A DNA stretch of 40,080 bases from positions 1 to 40,080 of the forward strand of contig JBKPAM010000027.1 of the NCBI GenBank assembly GCA_046726435.1. Reading direction: 5' to 3'. Position 1 is the stretch's first letter; each line of letters begins with the position of its first letter. Made by a program: the position numbers and the translations under genes. This DNA is from AC-32 sp046726435 (GTDB taxonomy: Bacteria; Actinomycetota; Thermoleophilia; Gaiellales; Gaiellaceae). Of this stretch, positions 6,976 through 14,508 are shown piece by piece. The notes below the pieces were generated by a model. That model ran no database searches. It was given only the letters and a program-made list of their open reading frames with translations, and was not told where the DNA came from.

Positions 6976-7875
6976 ATGGACCCGGCCTCCGCGAGCTCGG
7001 TCGCCGCACGGGCGCGGACGGAGAACTTCCCCGTCGCCTCCTTCCTCTTTTCGCGCGCACTGCGCCCGCACCTGCGTGCGATCTACGGCTTCGCGCGGCT
7101 CGTCGACATTCTGGGCGACGAGTACGAAGCCGACCGGCTCGCGGCACTTGACGAGCTCGAGGCCCAGCTCGACGCGTGCTACTCGGGCGAGCCGACGTGG
7201 GAGGTGATGCGCGAGCTGCAGCCGACGATCCGCGAGTGCGCGCTCCCGCGTGAGCCGTTCCTGCGCCTGATCGAGGCGAACCGCATGGACCAGCGGATCT
7301 CGGAGTACGAGACCTGGGCCGACCTGAAGCACTACTGCGTCCACTCGGCGGACCCGGTCGGTCGGCTCGTGCTCGGCGTGCTGGGGCGGTCGGAGCCCGA
7401 ACTCGTCGCGCTCTCGGACGACGTCTGTACCGGGCTGCAGCTCGTGAACTTCCTCCAGGACGTGCCGCGCGACCTCGAGCTCGGGCGCGTCTACCTGCCG
7501 GCCGAAAACCGCCGCCGCTTCGGCGTGACGGAGCTCGACCGGCCGAGCCCGGAGCTCCGCCGGCTGCTCGAGTTCGAGGCCGAGCGGGCGCGCGGGCTGC
7601 TCTCGGCGGGCGAGGAGCTCGGGAGGCGGCTCGGCGGGCGGACGGGCCGCGCAGTGGCAGTCTTCGCCCGCGGCGGGCTCGCGGCGCTCGAGGCCCTGGA
7701 GCGAGCGGACTGGGACATCTTCAACGGGCGGCCGCGACCCTCGCGCGCGCGGCTCGCGCTGGCGGCGATTCCGAGACGACGCTTGCGTCGTCTCCCTCAG
7801 GCTGGGCGGGCTTCGCCCGCACGGCCGTCTGAACCGACCGGTCGATCCGATGTCCGTAGGAAGGTCGGCTCGTGA
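6976..7875 (+). CDS. hpnC: HpnC, squalene synthase-like enzyme (hydroxysqualene synthase)
   Basis: In the three-enzyme HpnCDE route HpnD makes presqualene diphosphate, HpnC converts it to hydroxysqualene and HpnE reduces that to squalene. This 299-residue protein of the squalene/phytoene synthase fold has FARLVDILGDEYEADR and QLVNFLQDVPRDLELGRVYL, the two acidic motifs that bind Mg and diphosphate. The C-terminal ~35 residues (RRRLRRLPQAGRASPARPSE onward) come from a two-hairpin repeat element inserted in the frame at 7773-7835, so the natural protein probably ended sooner. Its stop overlaps the hpnD start (GTGA at 7872-7875). First gene of the hopanoid operon. Confidence 0.92.
   Translation: MDPASASSVAARARTENFPVASFLFSRALRPHLRAIYGFARLVDILGDEYEADRLAALDELEAQLDACYSGEPTWEVMRELQPTIRECALPREPFLRLIEANRMDQRISEYETWADLKHYCVHSADPVGRLVLGVLGRSEPELVALSDDVCTGLQLVNFLQDVPRDLELGRVYLPAENRRRFGVTELDRPSPELRRLLEFEAERARGLLSAGEELGRRLGGRTGRAVAVFARGGLAALEALERADWDIFNGRPRPSRARLALAAIPRRRLRRLPQAGRASPARPSEPTGRSDVRRKVGS
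7773..7835 (+). repeat. Two-hairpin repeat element within the hpnC 3' end
   Basis: GAGACGACGC (7773-7782), TT, GCGTCGTCTC (7785-7794) is a perfect 10-bp hairpin. A spacer follows, then GCGGGC-TTC-GCCCGC (7806-7820), then ACGGCCGTCTGAAC. The order (CGCTTGCG core, spacer, GC hairpin with TTC loop, CGGCCGTYT tail) matches the tandem array after thyX. It is translated as the arginine-rich tail of HpnC. Confidence 0.65.
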
Positions 7876-8690
7876 CGGTCGAGGAGGCTTACGCGGAGGT
7901 CGAGCGCCTCACCCGCCGAGAGGCGCGGAACTTCGCCTACGGGATCATGGTGCTGCCGCGGCCGAAGCGGCAGGCGATCGCAGCGATCTACGCCTTCGCG
8001 CGGCGGGTAGACGACATCGCCGACGGCGAGCTCCCGCGCGCGGAGAAGCGGACGCGCCTCGAGGCCTTGCGGGCCGCGCTCGACTCCGAGCCCGGCGACC
8101 CGATGCTCGTGGCGCTCGCCGACGCGCGCGAGCGCTTCGGGGTTCCGGACCGCGCGCTGAACGCCCTCGTGGGCGGCGGTCTCCAGGACACCGAGCAGAG
8201 TCGGTACGCCGACTTCGAAGCCCTCCACGGCTATTGCCGGCTCGTCGCCGGGGGGGTCGGCGTGGCCTGCGTCGCGGTCTACGGCTCCGCTGACGTCGAG
8301 CGGGCCGAGACGCTCGGCGTCGCGCTGCAGCTGATCAACATCATCCGGGACGTGCGGGAGGACTGGGATCTGGGCCGCGTGTACCTGCCCCAGGACGAGC
8401 TCGGCGCCTACGGCGTCACGGAGAACGACATCGCCGTCGGCCGCGTGAGCCCGGAGTGGCGCGCGCTGATGGGGTTCCAGGCCTCGCGCGCGCGCGCGTA
8501 CGTGGAAGAGGGGCTCGGCCTGCTGGAGACGCTGGACTCGCGCAGCGCCGCGTGCGTCTCGACCTTCGCCGGGCTCTACCGCGCGACGCTCGACCGGATC
8601 GAGGCCCGGGGGTTCGACGTCTTCGACGGCTCGCTCAGGCTCTCACCGCTGACGAAGCTGCGCATCGTGGGAGCCGGACTGCTGCGATGA
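7872..8690 (+). CDS. hpnD: HpnD, presqualene diphosphate synthase
   Basis: Condenses two farnesyl diphosphates to presqualene diphosphate, the first step of the HpnCDE squalene route. The 272-residue protein has the two family motifs FARRVDDIADGE and QLINIIRDVREDWDLGRVYL, both with intact aspartates, and YGIMVLPRPKRQAIAAIYAF at the N-terminus. The GTG start overlaps the hpnC stop, and the ATG of hpnE overlaps its own stop (ATGA at 8687-8690), so the three are translationally coupled. Length is normal for the family. Confidence 0.94.
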   Translation: MTVEEAYAEVERLTRREARNFAYGIMVLPRPKRQAIAAIYAFARRVDDIADGELPRAEKRTRLEALRAALDSEPGDPMLVALADARERFGVPDRALNALVGGGLQDTEQSRYADFEALHGYCRLVAGGVGVACVAVYGSADVERAETLGVALQLINIIRDVREDWDLGRVYLPQDELGAYGVTENDIAVGRVSPEWRALMGFQASRARAYVEEGLGLLETLDSRSAACVSTFAGLYRATLDRIEARGFDVFDGSLRLSPLTKLRIVGAGLLR

Positions 8691-9913
8691 GAGTCGGCGT
8701 GGTCGGAGGTGGGCTCGCTGGGCTGAGCGCGGCGCTCGAGCTCGTGGACGCGGGCCACGAGGTCGTGCTGTACGAGGCGCGGCCGACCCTCGGCGGCGCG
8801 GTGCAGACGCTGCCGCGGCGTGAGGGCGACCCCGAGCCGCCGCCCGACAACGGCCAGCACATCGCGCTCGGCTGCTTCACCGAGTACCAGCGCTTCCTGG
8901 AGCGGATCGGCGAGGCAGGTTCGCTGCGGCGCGCGCGGCTCGAGCTGCCGGTGATCGACGAGCGCGGCCGCTGCGCCGTGATCACGCCGTCGCCTGTGGC
9001 CCTCCTCCGCTACAGCCACGTGCCGCTCTCCGACCGGCTCCGCATCCTCCGGGCGCTCGCACGCTGGGGCGAGGCCCCCGGCGTGACCTTCGCGGACGCG
9101 CTGCGGGCGCGTGGCCAGTCGCAGCGCGCGGTCGACCGCTTCTGGGACGTCTTCATCCGGCCCGCGCTCAACCTGCGCTCCGAGGATGCGAGCGCGGACG
9201 CCGGCGACTTCACGGTGCGGACGGCGTTGCTCGGGGAGCGCAGCGCCTCGGACCTGCTCCTGCCGGCGCGGCCGCTGGGCGAGATGCACGGCGAGGCCGC
9301 CGCCCGTGCGCTCGAGGCCGCCGGAGCAATGGTGCAGACGGGAACCCGGGTCGAGAGCCTTGACGACCTCGACGCCGACTCGGTGGTCGTGGCCGTGCCG
9401 CCTGGCGAGAGCGCCCGCCTGCTCGGCGAGCCAGAACCGGAGCTCGAGGACTCGCCGATCGTGAGCGTCCACCTCTGGTTCGACCGGATGCTGCTGCACC
9501 ACCCGCTCGCGGCGCTCCTCGGCAGCCACGCGCACTGGGTCTTCGACCGCGGCGCGCTGACCGGCCACGTTCCCGAGCGCGGGCAGTACCTGACCGTCGT
9601 CTCGTCGGGGGCTCCCGAGCTGATGGCGTTGCGCGGACGCGAGCTCGTCGACCGGATCGCCGGCGAGGTCACCGACCGCCTGGGCCCTGCCGAGCTGCTC
9701 TGGTCGCGCGTGAGCCGCGAGCCGGCGGCCACGATCGCGGTCCGCCCCGGAAGCGAGCGGCACCGGCCGGGCCCCGAGACCGCCCGGCCGAACGTCGCGC
9801 GTGCGGGCGCGTGGACCGGGACCGGCTGGCCCGCGACGATGGAGGGCGCAGTCCGCAGCGGGCTCGCGGCGGCGCGAGTGCTGACCGCCTCGCGCGAGGA
9901 GGTGGCAGCGTGA
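8687..9913 (+). CDS. hpnE: HpnE, squalene-associated FAD-dependent oxidoreductase
   Basis: Flavoprotein that reduces hydroxysqualene to squalene in the HpnCDE pathway. The 408-residue protein opens with the Rossmann motif VGGGLAGLSAALEL followed by an acidic strand end (LYEAR), as in the amine oxidase/phytoene desaturase family, and has DNGQHIALGCF, a stretch seen in HpnE. The C-terminus has GAWTGTGWPATMEGAVRSGL, the conserved FAD-contacting end of the family. The start is ATG 8687 overlapping the hpnD stop; a longer frame from 8456 lies inside hpnD. The GTG start of shc overlaps the hpnE stop at 9910-9913. Confidence 0.93.
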   Translation: MRVGVVGGGLAGLSAALELVDAGHEVVLYEARPTLGGAVQTLPRREGDPEPPPDNGQHIALGCFTEYQRFLERIGEAGSLRRARLELPVIDERGRCAVITPSPVALLRYSHVPLSDRLRILRALARWGEAPGVTFADALRARGQSQRAVDRFWDVFIRPALNLRSEDASADAGDFTVRTALLGERSASDLLLPARPLGEMHGEAAARALEAAGAMVQTGTRVESLDDLDADSVVVAVPPGESARLLGEPEPELEDSPIVSVHLWFDRMLLHHPLAALLGSHAHWVFDRGALTGHVPERGQYLTVVSSGAPELMALRGRELVDRIAGEVTDRLGPAELLWSRVSREPAATIAVRPGSERHRPGPETARPNVARAGAWTGTGWPATMEGAVRSGLAAARVLTASREEVAA

Positions 9914-11700
9914 CCGTCGCTCCCGAGCGGATGGAGACGCGCCTCGACGTCGCGATCGAAGCGGCCACGGAGCGGCTGCTCGAGCTCCAGCACCCCGACG
10001 GCTACTGGGTCGGTGAGCTCGAGTCCAACGCGACCATGATCGCCCAGCACCTCTTCTGGCACCACGTCCTCGGCCTCCGCACGCCCGAGCTCGACCGCAA
10101 GATCGCGAACGAGCTGCTCGCCAGGCGGCGCGACGACGGCACGTGGGCGATCTGGTTCGGCGGCCCGGCCGACCTCAACACCACCGTCGAGGCCTACGCG
10201 GCCCTGAAGCTCGCCGGCGTCGACCCCGGCGCGAAGAGCCGCGACTTCATCCGCTCCAGGGGAGGCATCCCGCGCACCAGGATCTTCACGAAGTGCTTCC
10301 TCGCTCTGCTCGGCCAGTGGCCGTGGCAGCGCGTGACGCCGATCCCGGTCGAGCTGGTGCTGATGCCGCCCTCGGCGCCGTTCTCGATCTACAACTTCTC
10401 CTGCTGGGCCCGCGGCACTTTCGTCCCGCTCGCCGCCTGCCGCGCGTTGCGGCCGGTACGGCATGCGGACACCGATCTCAGAGAGATCGGCGCGCGTCCC
10501 GGCCAGACCAAGAGCCCTCCGCCCCCGACTAGCCTCCGGCGCGGCGCCCTCACGGCGGCGGAGGCGTGGGTGCGCGCCCACCAAGAGGCCGACGGCTCCT
10601 GGGGCGGCATCCAGCCCCCGTGGGTGTGGTCGATCCTGATGCTGGCCGCGCTCGGGCACGGCTTCGAGGACGAGACGCTGAGGCGCGCGGTCGAAGGCTG
10701 GGAGGGGTTCACGATCGACGAGGGCGACCGCTTGCGGCCCGAGGCGTGCCAGTCGCCGGTCTGGGACACGGGCCTGGCCGTGCTCGCGCTCCGCGACTCC
10801 GGGCTCGGCCCTGAGCACCCGGCGCTCGTGCGGGCGGCCGACTGGCTGCTGAACGAGGAGGTGACAGTCGCCGGCGACTGGGCGATCCGCACGCCGGAGC
10901 TCGCGCCGGGCGGGTGGGCCTTCGAGTTCGAGAACGACCTCTATCCCGACGTGGACGACACCGTCGTCGTCGCGCTCGCCCTGCGCCGCTGCCATCGCGG
11001 CCACGACGCGGTCGACCGCGGCCTGGCGTGGACGGCCGGAATGCAATCCCGAAGCGGCGGCTGGGGGGCGTTCGACGTCGACAACGAGGCCTTCTGGCTG
11101 TACCGGCTCCCGTTCTGCGACTTCGGCAAGGTCACCGACGAGCCGAGCGCCGACGTCACCGCCCATGCGCTGGAGGCGCTCGCGCCCGAGGCCGGCTACG
11201 ACGACGAGGTCCGCAAGGGCGTGGACTGGCTGCTCGCCGAGCAGGAAGACGACGGCTCCTGGTTCGGACGCTGGGGCGTGAACCACGTCTACGGCACCGG
11301 GGCCGCGCTGCCGGCGCTCGAGGCCTGCGGAATCGAGCCCTCTCACGGCTCGTTCAGACGTGCGGTGGCCTGGCTCGACTCGGTGCAGAACCAGGACGGG
11401 GGCTTCGGCGAGGACATCCGTTCCTATGCGGATCCCGCCTGGCGTGGGCGCGGGCCTACAACCGCTTCCCAAACGGCATGGGCGCTATTAGCCTACGTCG
11501 CTGCAGACGAGGCGAGCAGCCCGGCTGCCCGCCGCGCCGCCGATTTGTTATGCACCGCCCAAGAAGGAAACGGGGATTGGGAGGAGGAGCAGTTCACCGG
11601 GACTGGTTTTCCGCTTGACTTCATGATCCGTTACCACCTCTACCGACTGCACTTCCCGTTGTTAGCCCTCGGCCGTCTACGAGAAAGGCTCTCGCGATGA
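9910..11700 (+). CDS. shc: Squalene-hopene cyclase
   Basis: Membrane-associated class II triterpene cyclase that folds squalene into hopene. The 596-residue protein has the general-acid motif DVDDT at residues 347-351; the usual next residue Ala is Val here, which is a mild deviation. QW repeats are visible across the chain (QHPDGYW, QEADGSWGG, QSRSGGWGAF, QEDDGSWFG, QNQDGGFGE, QEGNGDW). It is somewhat shorter than many Shc proteins (about 630-650 residues). GTG 9910 overlaps the hpnE stop. The last ~300 bp use different codons, with three TTA leucines near 11486-11662, unlike the rest of the gene. The stop overlaps hpnH. Confidence 0.95.
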   Translation: MTVAPERMETRLDVAIEAATERLLELQHPDGYWVGELESNATMIAQHLFWHHVLGLRTPELDRKIANELLARRRDDGTWAIWFGGPADLNTTVEAYAALKLAGVDPGAKSRDFIRSRGGIPRTRIFTKCFLALLGQWPWQRVTPIPVELVLMPPSAPFSIYNFSCWARGTFVPLAACRALRPVRHADTDLREIGARPGQTKSPPPPTSLRRGALTAAEAWVRAHQEADGSWGGIQPPWVWSILMLAALGHGFEDETLRRAVEGWEGFTIDEGDRLRPEACQSPVWDTGLAVLALRDSGLGPEHPALVRAADWLLNEEVTVAGDWAIRTPELAPGGWAFEFENDLYPDVDDTVVVALALRRCHRGHDAVDRGLAWTAGMQSRSGGWGAFDVDNEAFWLYRLPFCDFGKVTDEPSADVTAHALEALAPEAGYDDEVRKGVDWLLAEQEDDGSWFGRWGVNHVYGTGAALPALEACGIEPSHGSFRRAVAWLDSVQNQDGGFGEDIRSYADPAWRGRGPTTASQTAWALLAYVAADEASSPAARRAADLLCTAQEGNGDWEEEQFTGTGFPLDFMIRYHLYRLHFPLLALGRLRERLSR

Positions 11701-12701
11701 AGTTCCCGCTCGGCTCGACCGTCCAGATCGCCCGCTATGTCGCCCAGCAGCAGCGCAAGGGCGAGCGCTACCCGCTCGTGCTGATGCTCGAGCCCACGCT
11801 CGCGTGCAACATCGCCTGCATCGGCTGCGGGAAGATCCGCGAGTACGAGTCGAACAAGGCGCGTCTGTCGGTCGAGGAGTGCGTCGACGCGGGCGTGCAG
11901 TGCCCGGCCCCGGTGGTGTCGATCTGCGGTGGCGAGCCGCTCGTCTACAAGGGGATCGAGGAGGTCGTCGAGGGCTTCCTAGAGCTGAACAAGAACATCG
12001 AGCTCTGCACGAACGCGCTCCGGCTCGAGCAGTTCCTCGACGTCTTCAAGCCGAGCAAGCGCCTGACCTTTGTCGTGCACCTCGACGGGATGCGCGAGAT
12101 CCACGACTACATCTGCGACTATCCGGGGCTCTGGGACATCGCGATCGACGCGATCCGCAACGCGCGCTCCGCCGGGTTCCGCGTCACGACGAACACCACG
12201 ATCTTCAAGGAGACCGACCCGGCCGAGGTGGTCGAGATGATGGCCTACCTCACGAACCAGGTCGGGATCGACGGGATGCTCGTCGCGCCTGGGTACCAGT
12301 ACTCGCAGATCGACCCGAACCTCACGATGACGCGCTCGGAGCACGAGGAGAAGTTCCGGATCATCCGTTCCGCCGCGCGCGAGCACGGGTACCGCTGGCT
12401 GGCGAGCCCGCTCTACCAGGACTTCCTCACCGGCGACCGCAAGCTTCCATGCGCGCCGTGGGGCTCGATCACGCGCAACCCGTACGGCTGGAAGGGGCCC
12501 TGCTACCTGCTGACGGACGGCATCTTTCCGACCTACGAGGCGCTCCTCGACGGCATCGAGTGGGAAGAGTACGGCCCTGGCAACGACCCGCGCTGCGAGC
12601 ACTGCGGGATCCACTCCGGGTTCGAGCCCTCGGCGGCCTTCGAGGCGACCGGCAGCGTCAGGGAGACCGTCCGCAGCGCGGCATGGACGCTGACCGGGTG
12701 A
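11697..12701 (+). CDS. hpnH: HpnH, radical SAM adenosyl-hopene synthase
   Basis: Joins the 5'-deoxyadenosyl group to diploptene to give adenosylhopane, the first step to extended (C35) hopanoids. The 334-residue protein has the radical SAM cluster motif CNIACIGC, SICGGEPLVYKG as the SAM-binding GGE motif, and a C-terminal part with CEHCGIHSGFEPSA typical of HpnH. It is highly conserved along its whole length. ATG 11697 overlaps the shc stop (ATGA). Its stop overlaps the hpnG start (GTGA at 12698-12701). Its presence means this organism likely makes side-chain-extended hopanoids. Confidence 0.96.
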   Translation: MKFPLGSTVQIARYVAQQQRKGERYPLVLMLEPTLACNIACIGCGKIREYESNKARLSVEECVDAGVQCPAPVVSICGGEPLVYKGIEEVVEGFLELNKNIELCTNALRLEQFLDVFKPSKRLTFVVHLDGMREIHDYICDYPGLWDIAIDAIRNARSAGFRVTTNTTIFKETDPAEVVEMMAYLTNQVGIDGMLVAPGYQYSQIDPNLTMTRSEHEEKFRIIRSAAREHGYRWLASPLYQDFLTGDRKLPCAPWGSITRNPYGWKGPCYLLTDGIFPTYEALLDGIEWEEYGPGNDPRCEHCGIHSGFEPSAAFEATGSVRETVRSAAWTLTG

Positions 12702-13270
12702 CCTTCGCCTGCGCCACTGCGGCGGAGCGGCGGGTCGCCCGTCGCGCCGGTGCGCGCTCGGCCCTCGTCGGGCTCCGTGCGGGTAACGGCGTGCCGGATG
12801 GCCCCGTCGTCTCGTTCGGGCTCGCAGGTGGTTTGCGGGACGGCCTCGCTCCCGGCACCGTGGTCGACGCGACGAGGATCGTCGACGTCGAGGGCACGGT
12901 GCTCTGGGAGGGCGAGCCTCTGGGCGTCGCGGGCGCGGAGCGGGTGACGATGCTGGCGACGGACGAGGTCGTGGACGATCCCGCCGAGCGGCGGCTCCTG
13001 TGGGAGCGGACCGGGGCGGACGCGGCCGACCTCGAGAGCGGGCCCCTGGCGCGGACGGGGCGGCTGCGCGGCGTTCTGCGCGCGGTCAGCGACACGCCTG
13101 AACGGCCGCTGAACGGGATCGCCGCGGGGGTGAGGCGTGACGGCGGTGTCGATTGGCTCGGCCTCGTGGGAGCTTTCTTGCGCCACCCGCGCGCCTGCGC
13201 ACGAGCCGCCGCCGACGCGCAGCGCGCGCTCGCGCGGCTGGGGGAGGCCGCGAAGGGGTGGTCACCGTAG
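12698..13270 (+). CDS. hpnG: HpnG-like nucleosidase (adenosylhopane processing)
   Basis: Phosphorylase-superfamily protein that removes adenine from adenosylhopane to give ribosylhopane. The 190-residue protein is shorter than usual but keeps SFGLAGGLRDGLAPGTVV and the nucleosidase-type acidic motif ADLESGPLA (the equivalent of D-M-E-S in 5'-methylthioadenosine nucleosidases, with Leu for Met). GTG 12698 is chosen because it makes the same GTGA overlap as neighbouring genes; ATG 12683 is an alternative giving five extra residues. Its stop (13268-13270) overlaps a further ORF starting at GTG 13258. Function is inferred from family and position after hpnH. Confidence 0.85.
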   Translation: MTFACATAAERRVARRAGARSALVGLRAGNGVPDGPVVSFGLAGGLRDGLAPGTVVDATRIVDVEGTVLWEGEPLGVAGAERVTMLATDEVVDDPAERRLLWERTGADAADLESGPLARTGRLRGVLRAVSDTPERPLNGIAAGVRRDGGVDWLGLVGAFLRHPRACARAAADAQRALARLGEAAKGWSP

Positions 13271-13334
13271 GTCGCGTCCTGCTTGCGGCTCCGCGCTCCT
13301 TCTGCGCCGGCGTCGCTCGCCTGCGGCTCGCTCC

Positions 13335-13361
13335 CGTGGGGGAAACCATGTTTCCCCCACG
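13335..13361. repeat. Perfect 12-bp palindrome with CAT loop (GGGGGAAAC hairpin family)
   Basis: CGTGGGGGAAAC, CAT, GTTTCCCCCACG. It is followed by GTGCCCCCTTCTTT. A related hairpin with the same right flank (GTGAGCCCCCTCCTTT) occurs after the sigma factor gene at 36558-36582, and another lies at 13433-13454. Confidence 0.6.
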
Positions 13362-13386
13362 TGCCCCCTTCTTTAGGACTCGCCTC

Positions 13387-13419
13387 GGCGCGCGCGGCGC
13401 CCAGGTCGCCGCGCGTGCC
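13387..13419. repeat. 13-bp GC-rich inverted repeat
   Basis: GGCGCGCGCGGCG (13387-13399) pairs with CGCCGCGCGTGCC (13407-13419) with one mismatch and a 7-nt loop. It is the middle of three successive hairpins between the ispH relic and ispH. Confidence 0.5.
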
Positions 13420-13432
13420 AAGGAGAACGAGC

Positions 13433-13454
13433 GGGGAAACCTCCCGGTTTCCCC
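13433..13454. repeat. 9-bp hairpin of the GGGGAAACC family
   Basis: GGGGAAACC, loop TCCC, GGTTTCCCC, followed by CAGCGCCCCTCC. The arms match the core of the hairpins at 13335 and 36558. Confidence 0.55.
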
Positions 13455-13493
13455 CAGCGCCCCTCCCCCCGCCCGCGCATGGAGGCGCAAGTC

Positions 13494-14429
13494 GTGAGCA
13501 AGCGCGTACTCCTCGCTGCGCCGCGCTCGTTCTGCGCGGGCGTCGACCGGGCGATCGAGATCGTCGAGATCCTGCTCGAGCAGCACGGGCCGCCGGTCTA
13601 CGTGCGCCACCAGATCGTCCACAACGACCACGTCGTCAAGCGGCTCGAGGGGCTCGGCGCGGTCTTCGTCGACCACGAGGACGAGGTCCCGGCCGGCGCG
13701 ATCTGCGTGCTCTCGGCGCACGGCGTAGCGCCGTCGGTGCGGGAGAACTGCGAGCGGCGCGGGCTCCGCGTCGTCGACGCCGTCTGTCCGCTCGTCTCGA
13801 AGGTGCACGCGGAGGCGCGCCGCTACGCCGACAGCGGGCACCTCGTCGCGCTCGTCGGGCACGCCGACCACGTCGAGGTGATCGGGACCCGCGGCGAGCG
13901 GCCGGACGAAACCGTCGTGATCGAGTCGCCCGAGGACGCGGAGAAGCTCGATTCGCAGGGGAGGCCCGTAGCGGTGATCACGCAAACAACGCTCTCGCTC
14001 GACGACGTGGCCGAGACCGTGGACGCCTTGGGCGAGCGCTTCGGCGACCTCAAGCGGCCCGCCGCCGACGACATCTGCTACGCGACGCAGAACCGCCAGG
14101 ACGCGGTCAAGCAGCTCGCGCGCCAGGGGGCCTCGCTGATCCTCGTGATCGGCTCCGACACGAGCTCGAACGCGCGTCGGCTCGTCGAGGTGGCCGAGCG
14201 CGCCGGGGCGACCGCGCTGCTGATCGACGGCGAGAGCGGCCTCGACCCGGACCTGCTCGCGGGGCACGAGACCGTCGGCGTGACCGCCGGCGCCTCGACG
14301 CCCGAGGAGCTCGTCGCGCTGGTGCTGCGCAGCCTCGCCTCGTTCGGCTACGACGAGCTCGGCGAGGTCGAGGTCGCGCGCGAGAACGTGAACTTCCGGC
14401 TTCCGCGAGAAGTCACCACGTCCTCATGA
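13494..14429 (+). CDS. ispH: IspH, 4-hydroxy-3-methylbut-2-enyl diphosphate reductase
   Basis: Last enzyme of the MEP isoprenoid pathway; an iron-sulfur enzyme that makes IPP and DMAPP, which feed the hopanoid genes just upstream. The 311-residue protein has the three cluster cysteines in RSFCAGVDRA, DAVCPLVSKVH and DDICYATQNRQ, plus SAHGVAPSV. GTG 13494 is preferred over ATG 13479 because GGAGG stands eight bases before it and it makes a GTGA overlap with the preceding relic ORF. Length is typical. Placement at the end of a hopanoid operon fits supply of C5 units. Confidence 0.96.
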   Translation: MSKRVLLAAPRSFCAGVDRAIEIVEILLEQHGPPVYVRHQIVHNDHVVKRLEGLGAVFVDHEDEVPAGAICVLSAHGVAPSVRENCERRGLRVVDAVCPLVSKVHAEARRYADSGHLVALVGHADHVEVIGTRGERPDETVVIESPEDAEKLDSQGRPVAVITQTTLSLDDVAETVDALGERFGDLKRPAADDICYATQNRQDAVKQLARQGASLILVIGSDTSSNARRLVEVAERAGATALLIDGESGLDPDLLAGHETVGVTAGASTPEELVALVLRSLASFGYDELGEVEVARENVNFRLPREVTTSS

Positions 14430-14508
14430 CACGCTACGCGTTCAGTTTGGAGAGGCAACTCGATCTGGGTGGCGGGGTCGAAGCGAGCAGCCACGACACG
14501 GCTCCGCG

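Larger units (their letters stand above)
13258..13497 (+). pseudogene. 79-codon ORF: relic of an ispH 5' end linking hpnG and ispH
   Basis: From GTG 13258 (preceded by GGGGGAGG and overlapping hpnG) the frame reads VVTVGRVLLAAPRSFCAGV, the IspH N-terminus, then diverges into unrelated Arg/Pro-rich sequence and stops at 13495-13497, overlapping GTG 13494 of intact ispH. Over RVLLAAPRSFCAGV the two copies differ in DNA only at third codon positions, so the relic was once a working ispH start. The rest of the ORF is made of hairpin DNA (13335-13454). It is probably still translated as a coupling peptide; whether the peptide does anything is unknown. Confidence 0.7.

Noticed and set aside
9010..11472. 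Very long open frame on the minus strand (820 codons) opposite hpnE and shc
   Set aside because: It is antisense to two clear enzymes, has no recognisable domain and reflects high-GC third positions, which keep opposite frames open.
12683..12697. ATG 12683 as the start of hpnG
   Set aside because: GTG 12698 makes the same GTGA overlap used by hpnD, shc and ispH in this operon; the ATG would lengthen the overlap with hpnH without a ribosome site.
13479..13493. ATG 13479 as the start of ispH
   Set aside because: No ribosome site in front, while GGAGG precedes GTG 13494, which begins the conserved N-terminus.
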